This document shows positions 27,823 to 38,691 of a DNA stretch of 64,000 nucleotides, one piece after another; within the stretch, counting starts at the first letter, position 1; each line of letters opens with the position of its first letter. The stretch spans positions 28,576,417-28,640,416 of the forward strand of contig CP154954.1 of the NCBI GenBank assembly GCA_039621445.1, in the 5' to 3' direction. The translations under genes were made by a program, and so were the position numbers. A model generated the notes under the pieces. The model saw only the letters and a program-made list of their open reading frames with translations, did not search any database and was not told the DNA's origin. This DNA comes from Euglena gracilis. Taxonomy: Eukaryota; Euglenida; Euglenophyceae; Euglenales.

Positions 27823-28437
27823 TGTTGGGGGTCCGGGAGGACCCTGCTCGCCTGGGGGGGCTGCTTTCGCTGGGGCGACAAATTCCCTTTTCTGGCCCTG
27901 GTGGGCTCAGGCCAGGGCCTTTGGCAAGTTGGGCCCCGATTTCAATTAAATCCACAGGCGGTAATGGGGGTGAGGTGTGCCCCCCCGACCCGGGGTCTCC
28001 AGTTGCCCCGCGTAGGATCTTTTTTTGCCACCATTGTTGGTTTTCCCCATTTCCAACTTGAACTTTTCAACTGAAAGGCTGAAGCAACAAAGACAAACCA
28101 ACCCACCTACTTAGGTGAGCAAATCAGCAGCACAAGACAAACCTTGCTGAGAGGATGGGCAGGTACCTTGTGTTCACCTGCTGTTGGTGGGTAGGGACAA
28201 GTTGGAAAGCAATGCCTTGATTTCTTGAAAGAATTGAATTGATCCTTTTGATTGTTCAACGCTCAGGTGACTTTTCTGCTTCTGTGATTCTCAAATCGAA
28301 TTCTCAAATTCTTCCCGGAATTTGCTGGGGTTCCAATTCAACTCGCGTGGCGGTTGACTTGCTTTGGTTATTCCTACCGGGGGTTTTTGGGAATTTTCTG
28401 GGAAATTTTTGGCTGCAGACGCCAGCGGCAGCCGACA
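27823..28437 (-). repeat. 5' LTR of element N
   Basis: 615 bp, TG...CA, paired with 10377-10991. Confidence 0.9.
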
Positions 28438-28516
28438 CACTGTTCGAAAAATGCCAGAAGGGAGCAAGATGGAGCACAAAAAAAAATAAGGTAAGGAGGT
28501 CAGCAAATAGTTCGCA

Positions 28517-29117
28517 CACGCCCCCCATGCCGGAGGACGCGGCGCCACAGGCACAGGACGAAACGGCATCACACCACAAAACAAAATGGCCTTACTGTTT
28601 TTCAAGCACCGATGTTCAACACGAACTGTCCACAAAAAGGTTCAGAACGACAAATGTCAACACAGAGGAAGGTAAAATAGGTTACTTCCGACTTTCACCG
28701 TGGTCCCTTCGCTTCGTGGTTGGCTTGCCATTCAAAGAAAGCAATCAAAGGTTAGACAACAATCCACCCATGGCGAGGAGGGTTGGTGTCTCCTGAGCCG
28801 AAAAACCATCCAAAAGGCCCCCCTGGGGGGCATGACTTTCCTCCCGCGTGACTGAAATCATGATCAAAACATTTGGGGGAAGGCCAGGCTGTCTCTTGAT
28901 ATGCCAACCGCCATTCACATTCTACAACGTTGCCACACATTCCCATGTGCCTGGTGTAGGATCGATTGTAAAGTGTGATCCACGCAATAATTCTTGAAAA
29001 CCTCATTCATTCTGCCTCCTGGTTGCACAAACGAAGCCACAGGCTCCCATGTACTGCTGCTTGCCAGAGAATTCTCCAACCAAACCAAAAATTTCCATCC
29101 CCCTTGGCACTTCTGCT
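28517..29117 (-). other. 3' UTR of G2 copy A
   Basis: The minus strand aligns by eye with 49540-50064 of copy B (for example GGCAAGCCAACCACGAAGCG and GGCGCCGCGTCCTCCGGCAT). No separate gene is present. Confidence 0.6.
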
Positions 29118-30218
29118 TCAACATCTTGTAAACATTGTATAAACCCAGTTGTGCTTGTTATCCTTCTGACATCCGAAGGGAGGGTCCCCTCCCTGGTCTG
29201 GCATGGGGGTGTCACCCTCCACTGGGTCTCCCACAACCACATCACCGGTCAAAAGGCCTGGATCTTCTTCCAAAAGATTTTCTTCATTCAAAGCAATCTC
29301 CCACTTTTTGTACAAACCGAAAGAAACTTCAATGACCCCTCCCAAAGGTGCACTGCTTGCAATTTGCACTGAATTGAACCTCGATTTGAGAACTCGCCTG
29401 GGGGGGGGAAGCTTGGGCCATGATTTGTTTGGCCATCTTTTGTTGTGAACCAAAACACAGTCATCTTCTTGTATTTTTGCTAGTACCCTCCCTTTGTTGG
29501 CAATCTCAAAATCTTTTTTTCTCAATTCTTTCAATCTCTGGGAAAGTCTGTCTTGAATTTCAATTTGGGTCAAAAGCCAGGAATGGGTTTCTGGGTTTGT
29601 CACCGGTTCTGGGGGTAATTCAAACCTTCAAGCTGGTGTTCCTAAAAACATTTCATGGGGTGACAACATTGTTGTGCGGGAAATATGTGAATTCATCAAA
29701 AATGTACAATAGGGAATCAGTTGAACCTAATTTTTGTCCTTGGAAGGAGGGCTCAAAGCTCTCATGTTCTGCAAAAACATTTTGTTGACATTTTCAACCA
29801 AACCGTTTGAACTGGTGTTCCGGGGTAGCGAAAACGATAATTTCACGTCTAGAGCTTGAAACACTGTCGGGTAAAAACCACTGAGCTGTCTGAATGGCAC
29901 GTCGTTGTCAGACCTCACAACGGACGGTATTCCAAAAACATAAATCCACCGGTCTAAAATAAGCCTCAAAACACCTTCTCCAGTTACCGTTTTCTGTGTG
30001 GGGATGAATTGGCAAAAATGGGACAAATTGTCGACCAAAATAAGCACGTAGTCAAAACCATTGTAGGGGTCCATTTGCACAAAGTCCGAACACAAAACTT
30101 CATTGCTCACTGTTGGAATCAGTAAAGAACCCACCTTTCCTTGGTCACTGGGGCGGTTTTGTTTTGAAAGGGTGCAAATTTCACAGGTCATCACAGTGGC
30201 CTTGCAAATTTCCAGCAT
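29118..30218 (-). pseudogene. Integrase of G2 copy A
   Basis: The N-terminal finger keeps its CxxC (VMTCEICTLSK). The core follows: SDFVQMDPYNGFDYVLILVD (first Asp), VVRSDNDVPF (second Asp) and SSNGLVENVN (Glu). A frame change near 29700 leads to the C-terminal region (DDCVLVHNKRWPNKSWPK, then KSRFNSVQIASSAPL), an SH3-like integrase tail by position. No chromodomain is evident. The product would join element cDNA to the host genome if the frames were intact. Confidence 0.8.
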
Positions 30219-30370
30219 GTCTTTCTTGGAAACCTCGGACTGAAAATGACTCTTAGAAACAACACTGTCCTTTCAGCACCAACATGGTTGCTTGCCTTGT
30301 GACATTCATCCAACGAACCTTCAACAAATGAGACGGAACAACCAACTTTCCTTGACAGTACCTGGCCTTT

Positions 30371-31279
30371 TCAGGTCTGGACCGAACTCGTTGTCGATGT
30401 AACAGGGTTTTGAAACCTCCACTTTTTCCCACAATCCTTCAGCTCTGAATTCAAATAATCCTTTTCTGACACTTGCACTCTGTGGTACAAACTGAAAATC
30501 TTTTGCAAAAACAGGTCAAGCTGCACATCCATTTTCTGAAAAGCATTCCTTGCTTCTTCCTCAAAACGAATTTCAAATTTGTTGTCAAAATCAGCACGAG
30601 ACAAAAAATCACACAATTCATTTTTGCAACCTGCCACATGAACGATATTCAGTTTGAACTGGTGCAAAAACACATACATCCTTCTCAGCCTTTTGTTGAG
30701 GTGGGGTTCACCCTTTAGAAAAGAGGTGGCTGCCTCATTGTCCGTCATCCACACAATTGGCAGATTTTGCAAAATCCTTGTTTGTGAAGCAATGGTCGGC
30801 TCACCACTCAAAATTTCCTTTTCCCAGGTGGCGTATTTTTCTCTCGCCTCACTCCATTTCCAGTTCTAGTGTCCCAAGGGCACCAACCTCATTTCACTGG
30901 GGTAATTGTTTTTCAGGGTCCCATCCACCTTCACACCACTTGTTCTCAAATTCTCAGGAATTTGTGTTTGTTGGAGATTTTGCCACTGAAACAAAGCAGA
31001 ACCACCCCCAAATCCGAACTGTCAGTCACCAAAACAATCTCTCCTGAACTCCTGGGGGTACCCAAAACATCAAGGGATGATAATTTCCTTTTCAAAGCAT
31101 TCAAACAACTCTCCTCCTTTTCAGTCCACCTCCCTTTCACATTCTTTTTCAGAAGATCTGTCAGTGGGGCTGAGTCAAAGTAAAACCTTTTACGTGTCTG
31201 CGGTAGAAATTCATGGCTCCCAAAATTCGCCTCTAATCCCTTTTATTCTGAACTCGAAAACTCAGAATTGGTTCAGTGT
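30371..31279 (-). pseudogene. RNase H of G2 copy A
   Basis: The frame at 30371-30811 carries VWMTDNEAATSFL and NIVHVAGCKNELCDFLSRADF, the late RNase H motifs. The early part (KEEKWTEKEESCLNALKRKLSSLDVLG, VLVTDSSDLG) lies in another frame near 30946-31140. The domain would degrade element RNA after reverse transcription. Confidence 0.7.
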
Positions 31280-31302
31280 GAGTCATGGCCAGTTTCCCCC
31301 CC

Positions 31303-31562
31303 CCAGGACCCCCCAGGACCCCACCCCCCCAGGACCCCACCCCCCCAGGACCCCCCCAGTACCCCCCCAGGACCCCCCCACGACCCCCCAGCACCCCCCC
31401 CGGACCCCCCCAGGACCCCCCCAGGACCCCCCCAGGCCCCCCCAGGACCCCCCCAACCCCCCCCAGGACCCCCCCAGGACCCCCCCAGGACCCCCCCAGG
31501 CCCCCCCCAGGACCCCCCCAGGACCCCCCCAGGACCCCCCCAGGACCACCTCAGGACCCCCA
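31303..31562. repeat. (AGGACCCCCC)n minisatellite, left
   Basis: About 24 units of 10-11 bp, C-rich on the plus strand. Long Pro-rich or Gly-rich frames across it are repeat artefacts. Confidence 0.95.
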
Positions 31563-32277
31563 GCGAGTCCTACCAAAACCAAATCAAAAGAAACTAACAA
31601 AACCCCTGTTTCACGACAGGCTGACCCTGTGTAGGGTGGACGGGTGATGACTCATTTGGGACGCACAGCCATTCTCCAATTCATACGTTGCAGTGTGCCG
31701 CACTCGTGCTGCTTGTCGTCGTTGAACTCAGCTTCCACTGGCAAGCAGCGCGCCATGAACATCACACACCATGAGTGGTGGTGCTATTGTTCGTGGACCA
31801 CCCGTCCGGGACAAGGCTGTCACGAGGCCTCGACAGCATGGCCTCGCCCGCCTCCTCCACAAACACGCTGCCGGACAGCCGGGACATCCAGTCCTGCCAC
31901 CCCAGCAGGGCCAAGGAGATGGTTCGCTGGTACTACGACGGCGGTCTTCCGGGACTGATCAGTCGCTCCAGGTGCATCAGCTCCCGTGGATCCGGAGCAT
32001 AGCTTGGAGGTGCCCCCATCCCCGTCCGGTTTTGAACCCGTGTCCCTCGCATGGGCACCGCAGCCGGGGACCACTTGGCCAGGGGGCGGGGGCAATGGTT
32101 GTATGTGCCGTTCACTCCCCTTTCCGCCCCGGGCGGCGGTGGTGCCGTGCTTGTTGCGTCAGAAAGTAAGCAGGCCAGAAAACTCAGCTTAATCATAATC
32201 CGGGTCCCGGCTGTTGCGGCAGACCCGTGCGAATTCGGCCTGGAAGCCCTCCCGGCCCGCCCGTCTGACCACCTTGG
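31563..32277. other. Unassigned cargo of the Mutator-like insertion
   Basis: G/C-rich, non-repetitive sequence. Several short frames exist on both strands but none is recognisable. It could be a captured gene fragment. The plus frame at 31771-32169 and minus frame at 31933-32358 are equally open, so neither is supported. Confidence 0.35.
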
Positions 32278-32722
32278 TCCCGGCAGGACAGGTGCCGAGA
32301 CAGAAGAAACACCACTCCTCGGCGTCGCACAGGCCCCGCCACACGCCACAGTACCCACTGACCGTGGAGTTCCGGGCGCCTTCGGCGCCCGCTACCGGGG
32401 GGGGCTCCCGCCCCCCCCGGACCCCCCCAGGCTTCAAAAAAACCTCATTGTGCAGCAAAATTTTTGCCAAAAAGGAGCAGGACCGCCCCCCAACAACCCA
32501 CGGATGCTCACTCTGGCCCCGGGAGGGCAGGTGCCGAGTAAGGCAGAGAAAACACCACTCCTCGGCGTCGCACGTGCCCCCCCGCACGCCACAGTACCCA
32601 CTGACCGTGGAGTTCCGCGCGCCTTCGGCGCCCGCTACCGGGCGGGGCTCCCCCCCCCCCCCCCGCCCCCCCGGGTTTCAAAATAACCTCATATTGTCCT
32701 GCAAAATTTTTGCCAAAAAGTA
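32278..32722 (-). repeat. Direct duplication of a 200 bp Cys-rich segment
   Basis: Bases 32278-32478 and 32517-32722 are similar: both contain AGGTGCCGAG, ACACCACTCCTCGGCGTCGCA, ACGCCACAGTACCCACTGACCG and the palindrome GCGCCTTCGGCGCC, and end TTGCCAAAAAG. On the minus strand the unit encodes CGVWRGLCDAEEWCFFCLGTCPAG, a Cys-rich stretch with a small-zinc-domain look. I do not recognise it. Confidence 0.6.
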
Positions 32723-32756
32723 GCAGGACACCCACAGGGACCACCCCATGACCATC

Positions 32757-32997
32757 CCAGGACCCCCCCAACACCCCCCCAGGACCCCCCCAAGACCCCC
32801 CCCAGGACCCCCCCAACGCCCCCCCAGGACCCCCCCAGGACCCCCCAGGACCCCCCCAACGCCCCCCCAGGACCCCCCCAGGACCCCCCCAGGACCACCC
32901 CAGGCCCCCCCCCACCCCCCCCCAGGACCCCCCCCAGGACTCCCCCAGGACCCCCCCAGGACCCCCCCAGGACCCCCCCAGGACCCCCCAGGACTGA
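32757..32997. repeat. (AGGACCCCCC)n minisatellite, right
   Basis: This is the same unit type as at 31303, also C-rich on the plus strand, so the two arrays are in direct and not inverted orientation. It ends in a small palindrome (AGGACTGAGTCCT, near 32990) just before the right terminal repeat. Confidence 0.95.
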
Positions 32998-33025
32998 GTC
33001 CTGGGGGGGAAAACTGGCCATAAGT

Positions 33026-33841
33026 GTTCAGTGTTCCTCTTGTTTGCCTGCCACATTCCCCATCCCAACGAGAATTCCAAGTAGTCAATAGTCTGATTCA
33101 GAAAAGAACATTTGCTCAATTTGATTCTCACTTGGTTCTTTCTGCAAACTTCAAACCTCTTTTCCAAAAGATGCAAATGGTCCTCCTCAGAGTTTGCACG
33201 AACCCCTGTGTCATCAAAAAAAGAAGCCAGGTGTCCATCTTTCAAAATCTCTCTTACCCTCAAATCCGTTTTGCACTGGGAGGTTAGGATTTCCATCAAC
33301 TCCTGAAAGATCCCTGGGGCATTCATCAACCCAAACATCATATTTTTGGACGAAAACACCTCCCTGAAGGAATGCAAAATGCAGACAAATTTGCTGATCT
33401 TTTTGTGATTGGGATTTGCTAATACCCACTCCTCATGTCCAGGGTACTTTTAAACCGACACTTGGCCAAACTTTCAATCAGAATTTCCATGTTTGGCAAA
33501 AAACCTGCATGTGCTTTGCTTCTGGAATTCAATTTTCCATAATTAATGACCATCGTTCTGGTACTTGACCCTTTTTTGTCCACCAAAAATGTGGGGCTGC
33601 ACACCTGGGGAATTTCACCAAAGGGGAATTGCTCAATCAACCCTGACTTTAGCAATTCTTCACACTGAAGGTCTAATTCTTTTTCATCCTCCTGGGGCAT
33701 GTGCCAACACTTTTGCCTTAGGTGTTTCCCTTCCCATTCAGGTTTCAGCTCAATGTCCATCAAAACAGGCAGGGGGGAAGACTCACAAATTGTGGGCAAT
33801 CGTCCAAAAACATCAGAAAGGTTCACCAAAAGCTCATACAA
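33026..33841 (-). pseudogene. Reverse transcriptase of G2 copy A
   Basis: The frame from 33841 gives SPTFLVDKKGSSTRTMVINYGKLN and FKSTLDMRSGY, then a TAG at 33419-33421 where copy B has Trp (SGYWQIPI). The following frame has MMFGLMNAPGIFQELM (motif B) and LASFFDDTGVRANSEEDHL (FFDD as motif C), then KCSFLNQTIDYLEFS. The FGLMNAP block is typical of Ty3/gypsy RT. The nonsense codon and frame change make this copy non-functional. The Mutator-like insertion follows in the connection region. Confidence 0.85.
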
Positions 33842-34123
33842 GATGGGGTGGTCTCTGACTTTCTCAACTTCCTTCTCAAATTATCCACTCAGATTCTCAG
33901 TAAACATTTTGCTGCCTTTTTCATCAGCCTTTTTCTGAGCCTCCAAAGTCCAAATCTTTCATGTAAAACTTGGGAAATGCTTTTGAGTTCATCCATCTTG
34001 ATTGTTGCCTTGAGATTCTTCACAGGTTTTGCAAACCGAACATCTTCCACAGGCTGGGACAGCTCACCTCCACATCTTTTCTCACCTCCTGAAAAAGACT
34101 TAGCTCACTTTCAATGTCCTTTG

Positions 34124-35087
34124 TCAATTCAGCAAAAAATTGATGTTTTCATGCTCACTCATCGGTTCAAACACCGCCACCACCACGTTGTCCAACGATT
34201 CTTTCACCTTTTTTTCTGATTCCGTGGGGGGAACACTCTCCAAAGGAAAACTTGGACTTTCAAAAACTTGCTTGTCTGCAGGTGGTTTGGCAGGTTGGTG
34301 TGCCTGCTGCTGCTGGGGGACGTCGGGAACCTCTGGGAAGTCAAATTGAATTTCATCCTCCACTGTGGGGTGCTTCCTGATCTCACCTCTCAGTTCATCC
34401 AAACTCCAATTTCTTGAAACTTTCCTCAGCCAACTGACAAGTCTGGGGTCCAAACACTCTAAATACACTTTGAATTGCACTGTGTCCACCACACTCACAA
34501 AAATGTTCCGCAGGGGGGAGGGCAGCAACTTTTTGCACCTGTCACCCACAAACAAGGGAACCCCACTCGAAATTTTCACCCTGGCCACCGTTACCCTTTC
34601 CAGCAGGGGGGACCAGTACTGGTCCACCCAGTCTGGGTGCACCAGGACCATTTTTGTTCCTTCAAGGCACAACTTGGTCACCGCTTTGCTTAGTTGTCTG
34701 AAAGGGGGGGTTTGCCCACAGAAACTTGGTGGCACCAATGTCACACAACAATTTTTCCCACTAATACCTGTAGGCTGAATTTTCTTTAGTCATGTACAAA
34801 GACTGTGTGTGGTTCAGGTGATTTGCAAAAAGATCAATGCAAATCTGAAGCTCAGAAATCTTCAATTCTTCCAAAGCTTTTGACTTCACTGGCTTGACCA
34901 AAGTGAAGCTTTCTGTCTTGAAAAGTCTGAAAATTCTTTTGATGGTGTGGTCCCCATCATGGCTGTGAAGTAAAAACTCCTCACCTTCGATGATGATTCT
35001 GGGGGGTCTGGTCAATAACCCTCCAAAAAACTCACTTTCTGTGAAGTAAGTCCGCAAGAAAGCCTCAAAGGCACATGTATCCACCAC
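34124..35087 (-). pseudogene. NPPF-domain segment of G2 copy A pol
   Basis: The frame at 34761-35087 ends QICIDLFANHLNHTQSLYM. The next, in a shifted frame, has a diverged motif (CGQTPPFRQLSKA in place of WANPPFRQLSKV of copy B) and MVLVHPDWVDQYWSPLLERV. The D-x-F-A...NPPF...P-D-W order matches the N6-adenine-methyltransferase-like domain known after RNase H in DIRS elements; here it lies between protease and RT. The C-terminal third is Pro/Gln-rich and then acidic. Loss of the Asn of NPPF and the frame break indicate decay. Confidence 0.65.
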
Positions 35088-35093
35088 AATAGC

Positions 35094-35730
35094 TTACAGT
35101 TTCAAAAACTTGGACCCAAACTGCAAACACATCTCACACATTATCTCGGAGAGAACGCACTCCCTGTTGCCGGTCTGCAGGGGTACGGCAGCACTCCGCT
35201 GAAGTTTATTCTCAGGAACACATTTCTTAGAAACTGCAGTAATGGTTGCCCCTGTGTCCAAAATGGCTTGAACATCCTTTCCATAAACCTTCACTGGCAA
35301 AAGATAAGTTTTACACACAATCTGGAGCAATTGCAAAGCATCAGCTTTTCTCTTTTTGGGGGTTCTCACCCAGGGAGGTAACCTGGGTTTGCACTCCCTG
35401 GGGTTGAACCGAAGGGGTCCCTTTGCCTGCCCTCTTCTGGGCTGCTGCCTTCTTTTTCTCAAACTTTCCTTTTGACCAACATCTGTCTTCATAATGCCCC
35501 TTTGTGTAACAAAATAGACAGAAAATTGTTGCTCCAAATCGTGGGGCTGCGGTGTCATCAACTTTTCTTTCACCCTTGCCTTTGCCTTTTCCTTTGCCTT
35601 TTCCTTTTCCACCAAATTTTCCACGTTTTCCAGATTCTGGGACACTTTCACAAAATTTTTCAGATTGATCAGGGGGTCTTTCAATCAGGGGTCTGAGATT
35701 TTCTTTTTTAAGCAAATTCCTCTCCAACAA
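35094..35730 (-). pseudogene. CCHC knuckle and protease of G2 copy A
   Basis: The frame at 35341-35730 has a KGKGKG-rich stretch and a CCHC knuckle, CLFCYTKGHYEDRCW, which is the nucleocapsid. The frame at 35094-35684 has the retropepsin site AILDTGATITAVSKKCV. The two overlap in different frames, which fits either a frameshift between Gag and Pol or an indel. Confidence 0.75.
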
Positions 35731-35759
35731 ATGTTCAGAACTTTTTTCCAGTGAATGTC

Positions 35760-36563
35760 TCAGAACGATGTGTAAAATCCGTCTGCCCTTATGTCTGCAT
35801 ACATTCTGGGGTGTAATTTCCTCAGCAAAACCAGAAACTTTTCCTGTTCACTCATGGCCTTGGGGCTCAACCTGGCCACCAAATTGTGCAATTCAATGAA
35901 AGGTTTTTTGATGTCTTGGGGTTCAGGGTTCTGTGAAAGTGCTGGCAATTTCTCAATGGCAGATCTCAAAGTCATGTCATTTTCCAGTGTTGGGAACAAT
36001 TTTGCAATTTCCAACAGCACTTTTGCAAAATGATCATTCTCTTCCATCACTTTTTCAACCAGTTTTTTCACCTTGGGGGTGCAACATTCCAACATCCAAT
36101 CCTTTTTCTGGACATTTCCAAGTGCAACAGCACCATTTAACCTCAACCATCTGCCAAAATCTTTCAAAAACTCTGGTTAGTTTGCACCATCGAACTCTGG
36201 CAATTTCACAGTGGGTAACCTTGAACTTTGGGGTGAAGTTTGGCTGGTCAGCAAGATGATGAAGGTCTTGCGTCCACCATGATCTTGTTCTGGACAGCAA
36301 TGTGAGCAGCAGCACTAGCAGCTTCAATAACCAAGTATCCAGTACAACTACTGTTGAATTCTCCACTGGGAACCTGTTCGCCACAGCTTGAATGACAACT
36401 TCCTGTTGAAGATGTTGTTCTGTACCAGCAACTCGGTTAACCTTGCCTTCAGGAAGACCAACTTCTGGAACTTCAACAACAACAACAACAGCCAGTGAAA
36501 CAATGATCATTCTCCTCGAAGACGTCTTTGACGATTGGAACAACCTACCTCTGCTACCAAATT
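35760..36563 (-). pseudogene. Gag of G2 copy A
   Basis: The frame at 35760-36167 (FGRWLRLNGAVALGNVQKKD, FPTLENDMTLRSAIEKLPAL, EQEKFLVLLRKLHPRMYADI) is closely matched by copy B at 44300-44611, and by position is the Gag capsid region. The upstream part (36168-36563) follows the primer site (TTGGTAGCAGAGGTAGG at 36545-36561) and is a leader/N-terminal Gag region with interrupted frames. Confidence 0.65.
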
Positions 36564-36770
36564 TGGACGTCTCAGAATATTCTTTTGTTTTTCTTGAAAT
36601 ACTCGGATTGCCAATTTTCTTGATATCCCAACTGTCCCAAAGACTTAAACACAAATCAATGTGGAGAAATAACACAAGAGCCAGCAGTCTGCGGGGGGGA
36701 AAAGTTTGAATTAGGAATACAAAAGTTAGTTCGACAGTTGGTAAGGTAAGCGGTCAGCAAATAGTTCGCA
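36564..36770 (-). repeat. 5' LTR of G2 copy A
   Basis: 207 bp, TGCGAACTATTTGCTGACC...GAGACGTCCA, matching both LTRs of copy B and the solo LTR. Internally it has CTAACTGAC-like and pyrimidine-rich sequence followed by GCAG, resembling a 3' splice site. Confidence 0.85.
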
Positions 36771-38691
36771 GGAGACGAAGATCGCTGGTTCTGATGCGAT
36801 ACTTGGTTTTCCATTCCTACGGCAACACCGATTGGTGGTGGATTGTCCTTCGCACGGTTCTGGGCTCTACCCACCGCACACACACTTTTTTGAGAGAGTG
36901 TTGACAGTATTTTGCGCATCCAACTCCCAAAAAAATTACAACAAATCCTGTGAAACACTGCATGAAGCGGAAACACGGAATGATTCAAAATTTTCTGCAT
37001 GTGCAAGATGGTATGAGCCATTTTTTGCCAAAGTGGAATCTTGTTCAACAATGCTACTGCAATTGCAGCAACAGTTACACGCGCAAAATGCCACTCCCAA
37101 AATGCTGGAAATTGGTAACTTTGTCGAGGTTGAGCTTTCTGCCACACTCACCACTTCTTTCCAAGAAACCCAATAACGCACTTCGCATCTGTGCTCGGAA
37201 ATCGAGCATTTGAAGCAATTTCAGGCGAAAGTGCAAGAAAATTTTGTTCCCCGTACACAAACTCAGCTTTGGAGGAACGAATCTTACACCTGGAGCAGAA
37301 ATACTGCCATTGTGCCGCAAATCAGGAAGGATTAACCTCCCTGAACGCGAAAATCGCGGATTGCGCACAACGGTTAGATTTCGCGCAACAACAACTGCTA
37401 ACGAAAATTGGCGGTATTCATGCCACCGTTGTCGGTTTGCAGGAGCATGTGTCTGCATTTTCAAAGCAAATTCTCGAAATTAGTGGTATTCAAGCCGCTA
37501 CTGGGAATTATAAACCCGTTGAACCTTGTTGTCGACCACATTAGCGGAAATGCGCTTACCTCCCAATGTTTAGCGCGCTGGGATATCCGAGTCACCGGAA
37601 TTTCGCACCTTTTAAGACAAAATGCTTGGTAACAACAAGGAAACCTTGCGAGGATTTTGCACGACTTTGATTCAACTTACGGCCTCTGTGAATCGGAATT
37701 CTCGGACCATGCAAGATATATATAAACATATATATATGGATATATATTTTTATATATATATAATATAACCAAAAATATATAAACACAAGATATATATAAA
37801 CATCCACCCCCCCCGCTAATAGAAATATCTCAATAAAATTATGCTCAACTCTCTCTATATATTCATATTATTCTTCTATCTATTTTTTCTCACTCTCTCT
37901 CTCTATTTTTTTTTTCCTCCTCTCTCCTCTCTTATTTGCTATTTTGTTATGAAGAAATGTATGTATGTATGTCTGTCTGTCGTTGTTGTATGTATGTCCC
38001 TCCGGTCCGCCGCCAACGCTGCGGGCTTGGTATTCCAAATGTCCCGGAATCGCGTTCTCAATTTACCGTTTCTGGAGTAGGAATCCCTACGTCCACCGCA
38101 AACTTGGTACAACCACCCGCGAAAACGCGAATTGGACCACCTTTGCTTTTGCCCACACCACCAACCCACTTTTCGGAGGACATTTCCGATGCGGAATTTG
38201 GTACCCTGCTCGAAAATTCGAGTCTCCCCCAAGATATTTAACATTCCAACCATTGTGCGAGGAATGAGCCAACACCCTACACCTGGTATTGGTCATGTGT
38301 CGCATTCACGATTCTACCAACCACCATCGGGTTCTGTATTCCCAGGTGACTCATCGGGTTTTCGGCGGGAAATCCGCCCCACCGGGAGAATTTCACCACG
38401 TTTTTCGCATTTAACGCAGGAAACTCCTGCTAACCTTACACTTGGTGCGGGAAATCCTTCACGGGTCACACTTGGAGCGGAAAATCCGCTAAGAAGTGCG
38501 TTTGGTGTTAGGTATTACCGGGACAAAACCACCTTGAATACCACAGAGGGTCAACAGGTTACTCAGAAAGATTTCCTGGGCACCTTCGCAAACGAGAAAA
38601 AGGTGAGCTGGAGACAATTTTTTCGGTACTGGGAGTACTACTGGGCACTAAAGGGGCCCACCCAAGACTCGAACCCTTGAGGTAGTCAAGA
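36771..38691 (+). pseudogene. G3 copy b, N-terminal Gag region with coiled coil
   Basis: Several consecutive plus frames look coding. At 37191-37544 there is a helical, Gln/Leu/Ala-rich segment (LEERILHLEQKYCHCAANQE, RLDFAQQQLLTKIGG). At 38132-38680 there is a Pro/Gly-rich segment with LTLGAGNPSRVTLGAENP repeats, then KVSWRQFFRYWEYYW. They belong with the capsid and CCHC parts downstream. Frames are broken, and an AT-rich tract at 37700-37995 interrupts them. Confidence 0.45.
37700..37995. repeat. AT-rich low-complexity tract with TATATA and ATGT runs
   Basis: TATATATAAACATATATATATGG-like sequence, T/C-rich stretches, then a (TATG)n/(TCTG)n run near 37960-37985. It disrupts the G3 gag frame. 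Confidence 0.85.

Larger units (their letters stand above)
10377..28437 (-). mobile_element. Element N: non-autonomous LTR retrotransposon (hosts element M)
   Basis: Two 615 bp LTRs (10377-10991 and 27823-28437) are near-identical and begin TG and end CA. CACT flanks both sides (10373-10376 and 28438-28441), consistent with a target duplication. Minus-strand order is 5' LTR, primer-binding site, a gag-like ORF, degenerate sequence, element M as a nested insertion, more unassigned sequence, polypurine tract and 3' LTR. Without M the element is about 6 kb. It has no intact protease, RT or integrase. Short stretches near 25889-26340 resemble the integrase region of M, which suggests derivation by loss of pol. 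Confidence 0.8.
31280..33025. mobile_element. Mutator-like insertion with 9 bp target duplication
   Basis: GTTCAGTGT occurs at 31271-31279 and again at 33026-33034, where copy B has it once. The ends are inverted repeats: left TCATGGCCAGTTTCCCCCCC, right (complement) TTATGGCCAGTTTTCCCCCC. A 9 bp duplication is typical of Mutator-like DNA transposons. Inside lie two (AGGACCCCCC)n minisatellites around about 1.2 kb of G/C-rich sequence. I see no transposase, so it is non-autonomous. The inner sequence may be captured host DNA. Confidence 0.7.
28487..36770 (-). mobile_element. G2 Ty3/gypsy element, copy A
   Basis: The minus strand carries a 207 bp 5' LTR (36564-36770), gag, CCHC, protease, NPPF domain, RT, RNase H, integrase and a 3' end that stops about 30 bp into the 3' LTR (TGCGAACTATTTGCTGACC... 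near 28487-28516). The order and sequences parallel copy B at 43250-50271. Integrase after RNase H places it with Ty3/gypsy. A 1.75 kb insertion (31280-33025) splits the RT/RNase H region. Stops and frameshifts are scattered through the copy, so it is inactive. Confidence 0.88.

Noticed and set aside
31077-31647. Long Pro-rich and Gly-rich ORFs
   Set aside because: They are translations of the (AGGACCCCCC)n array and are open in several frames on both strands.
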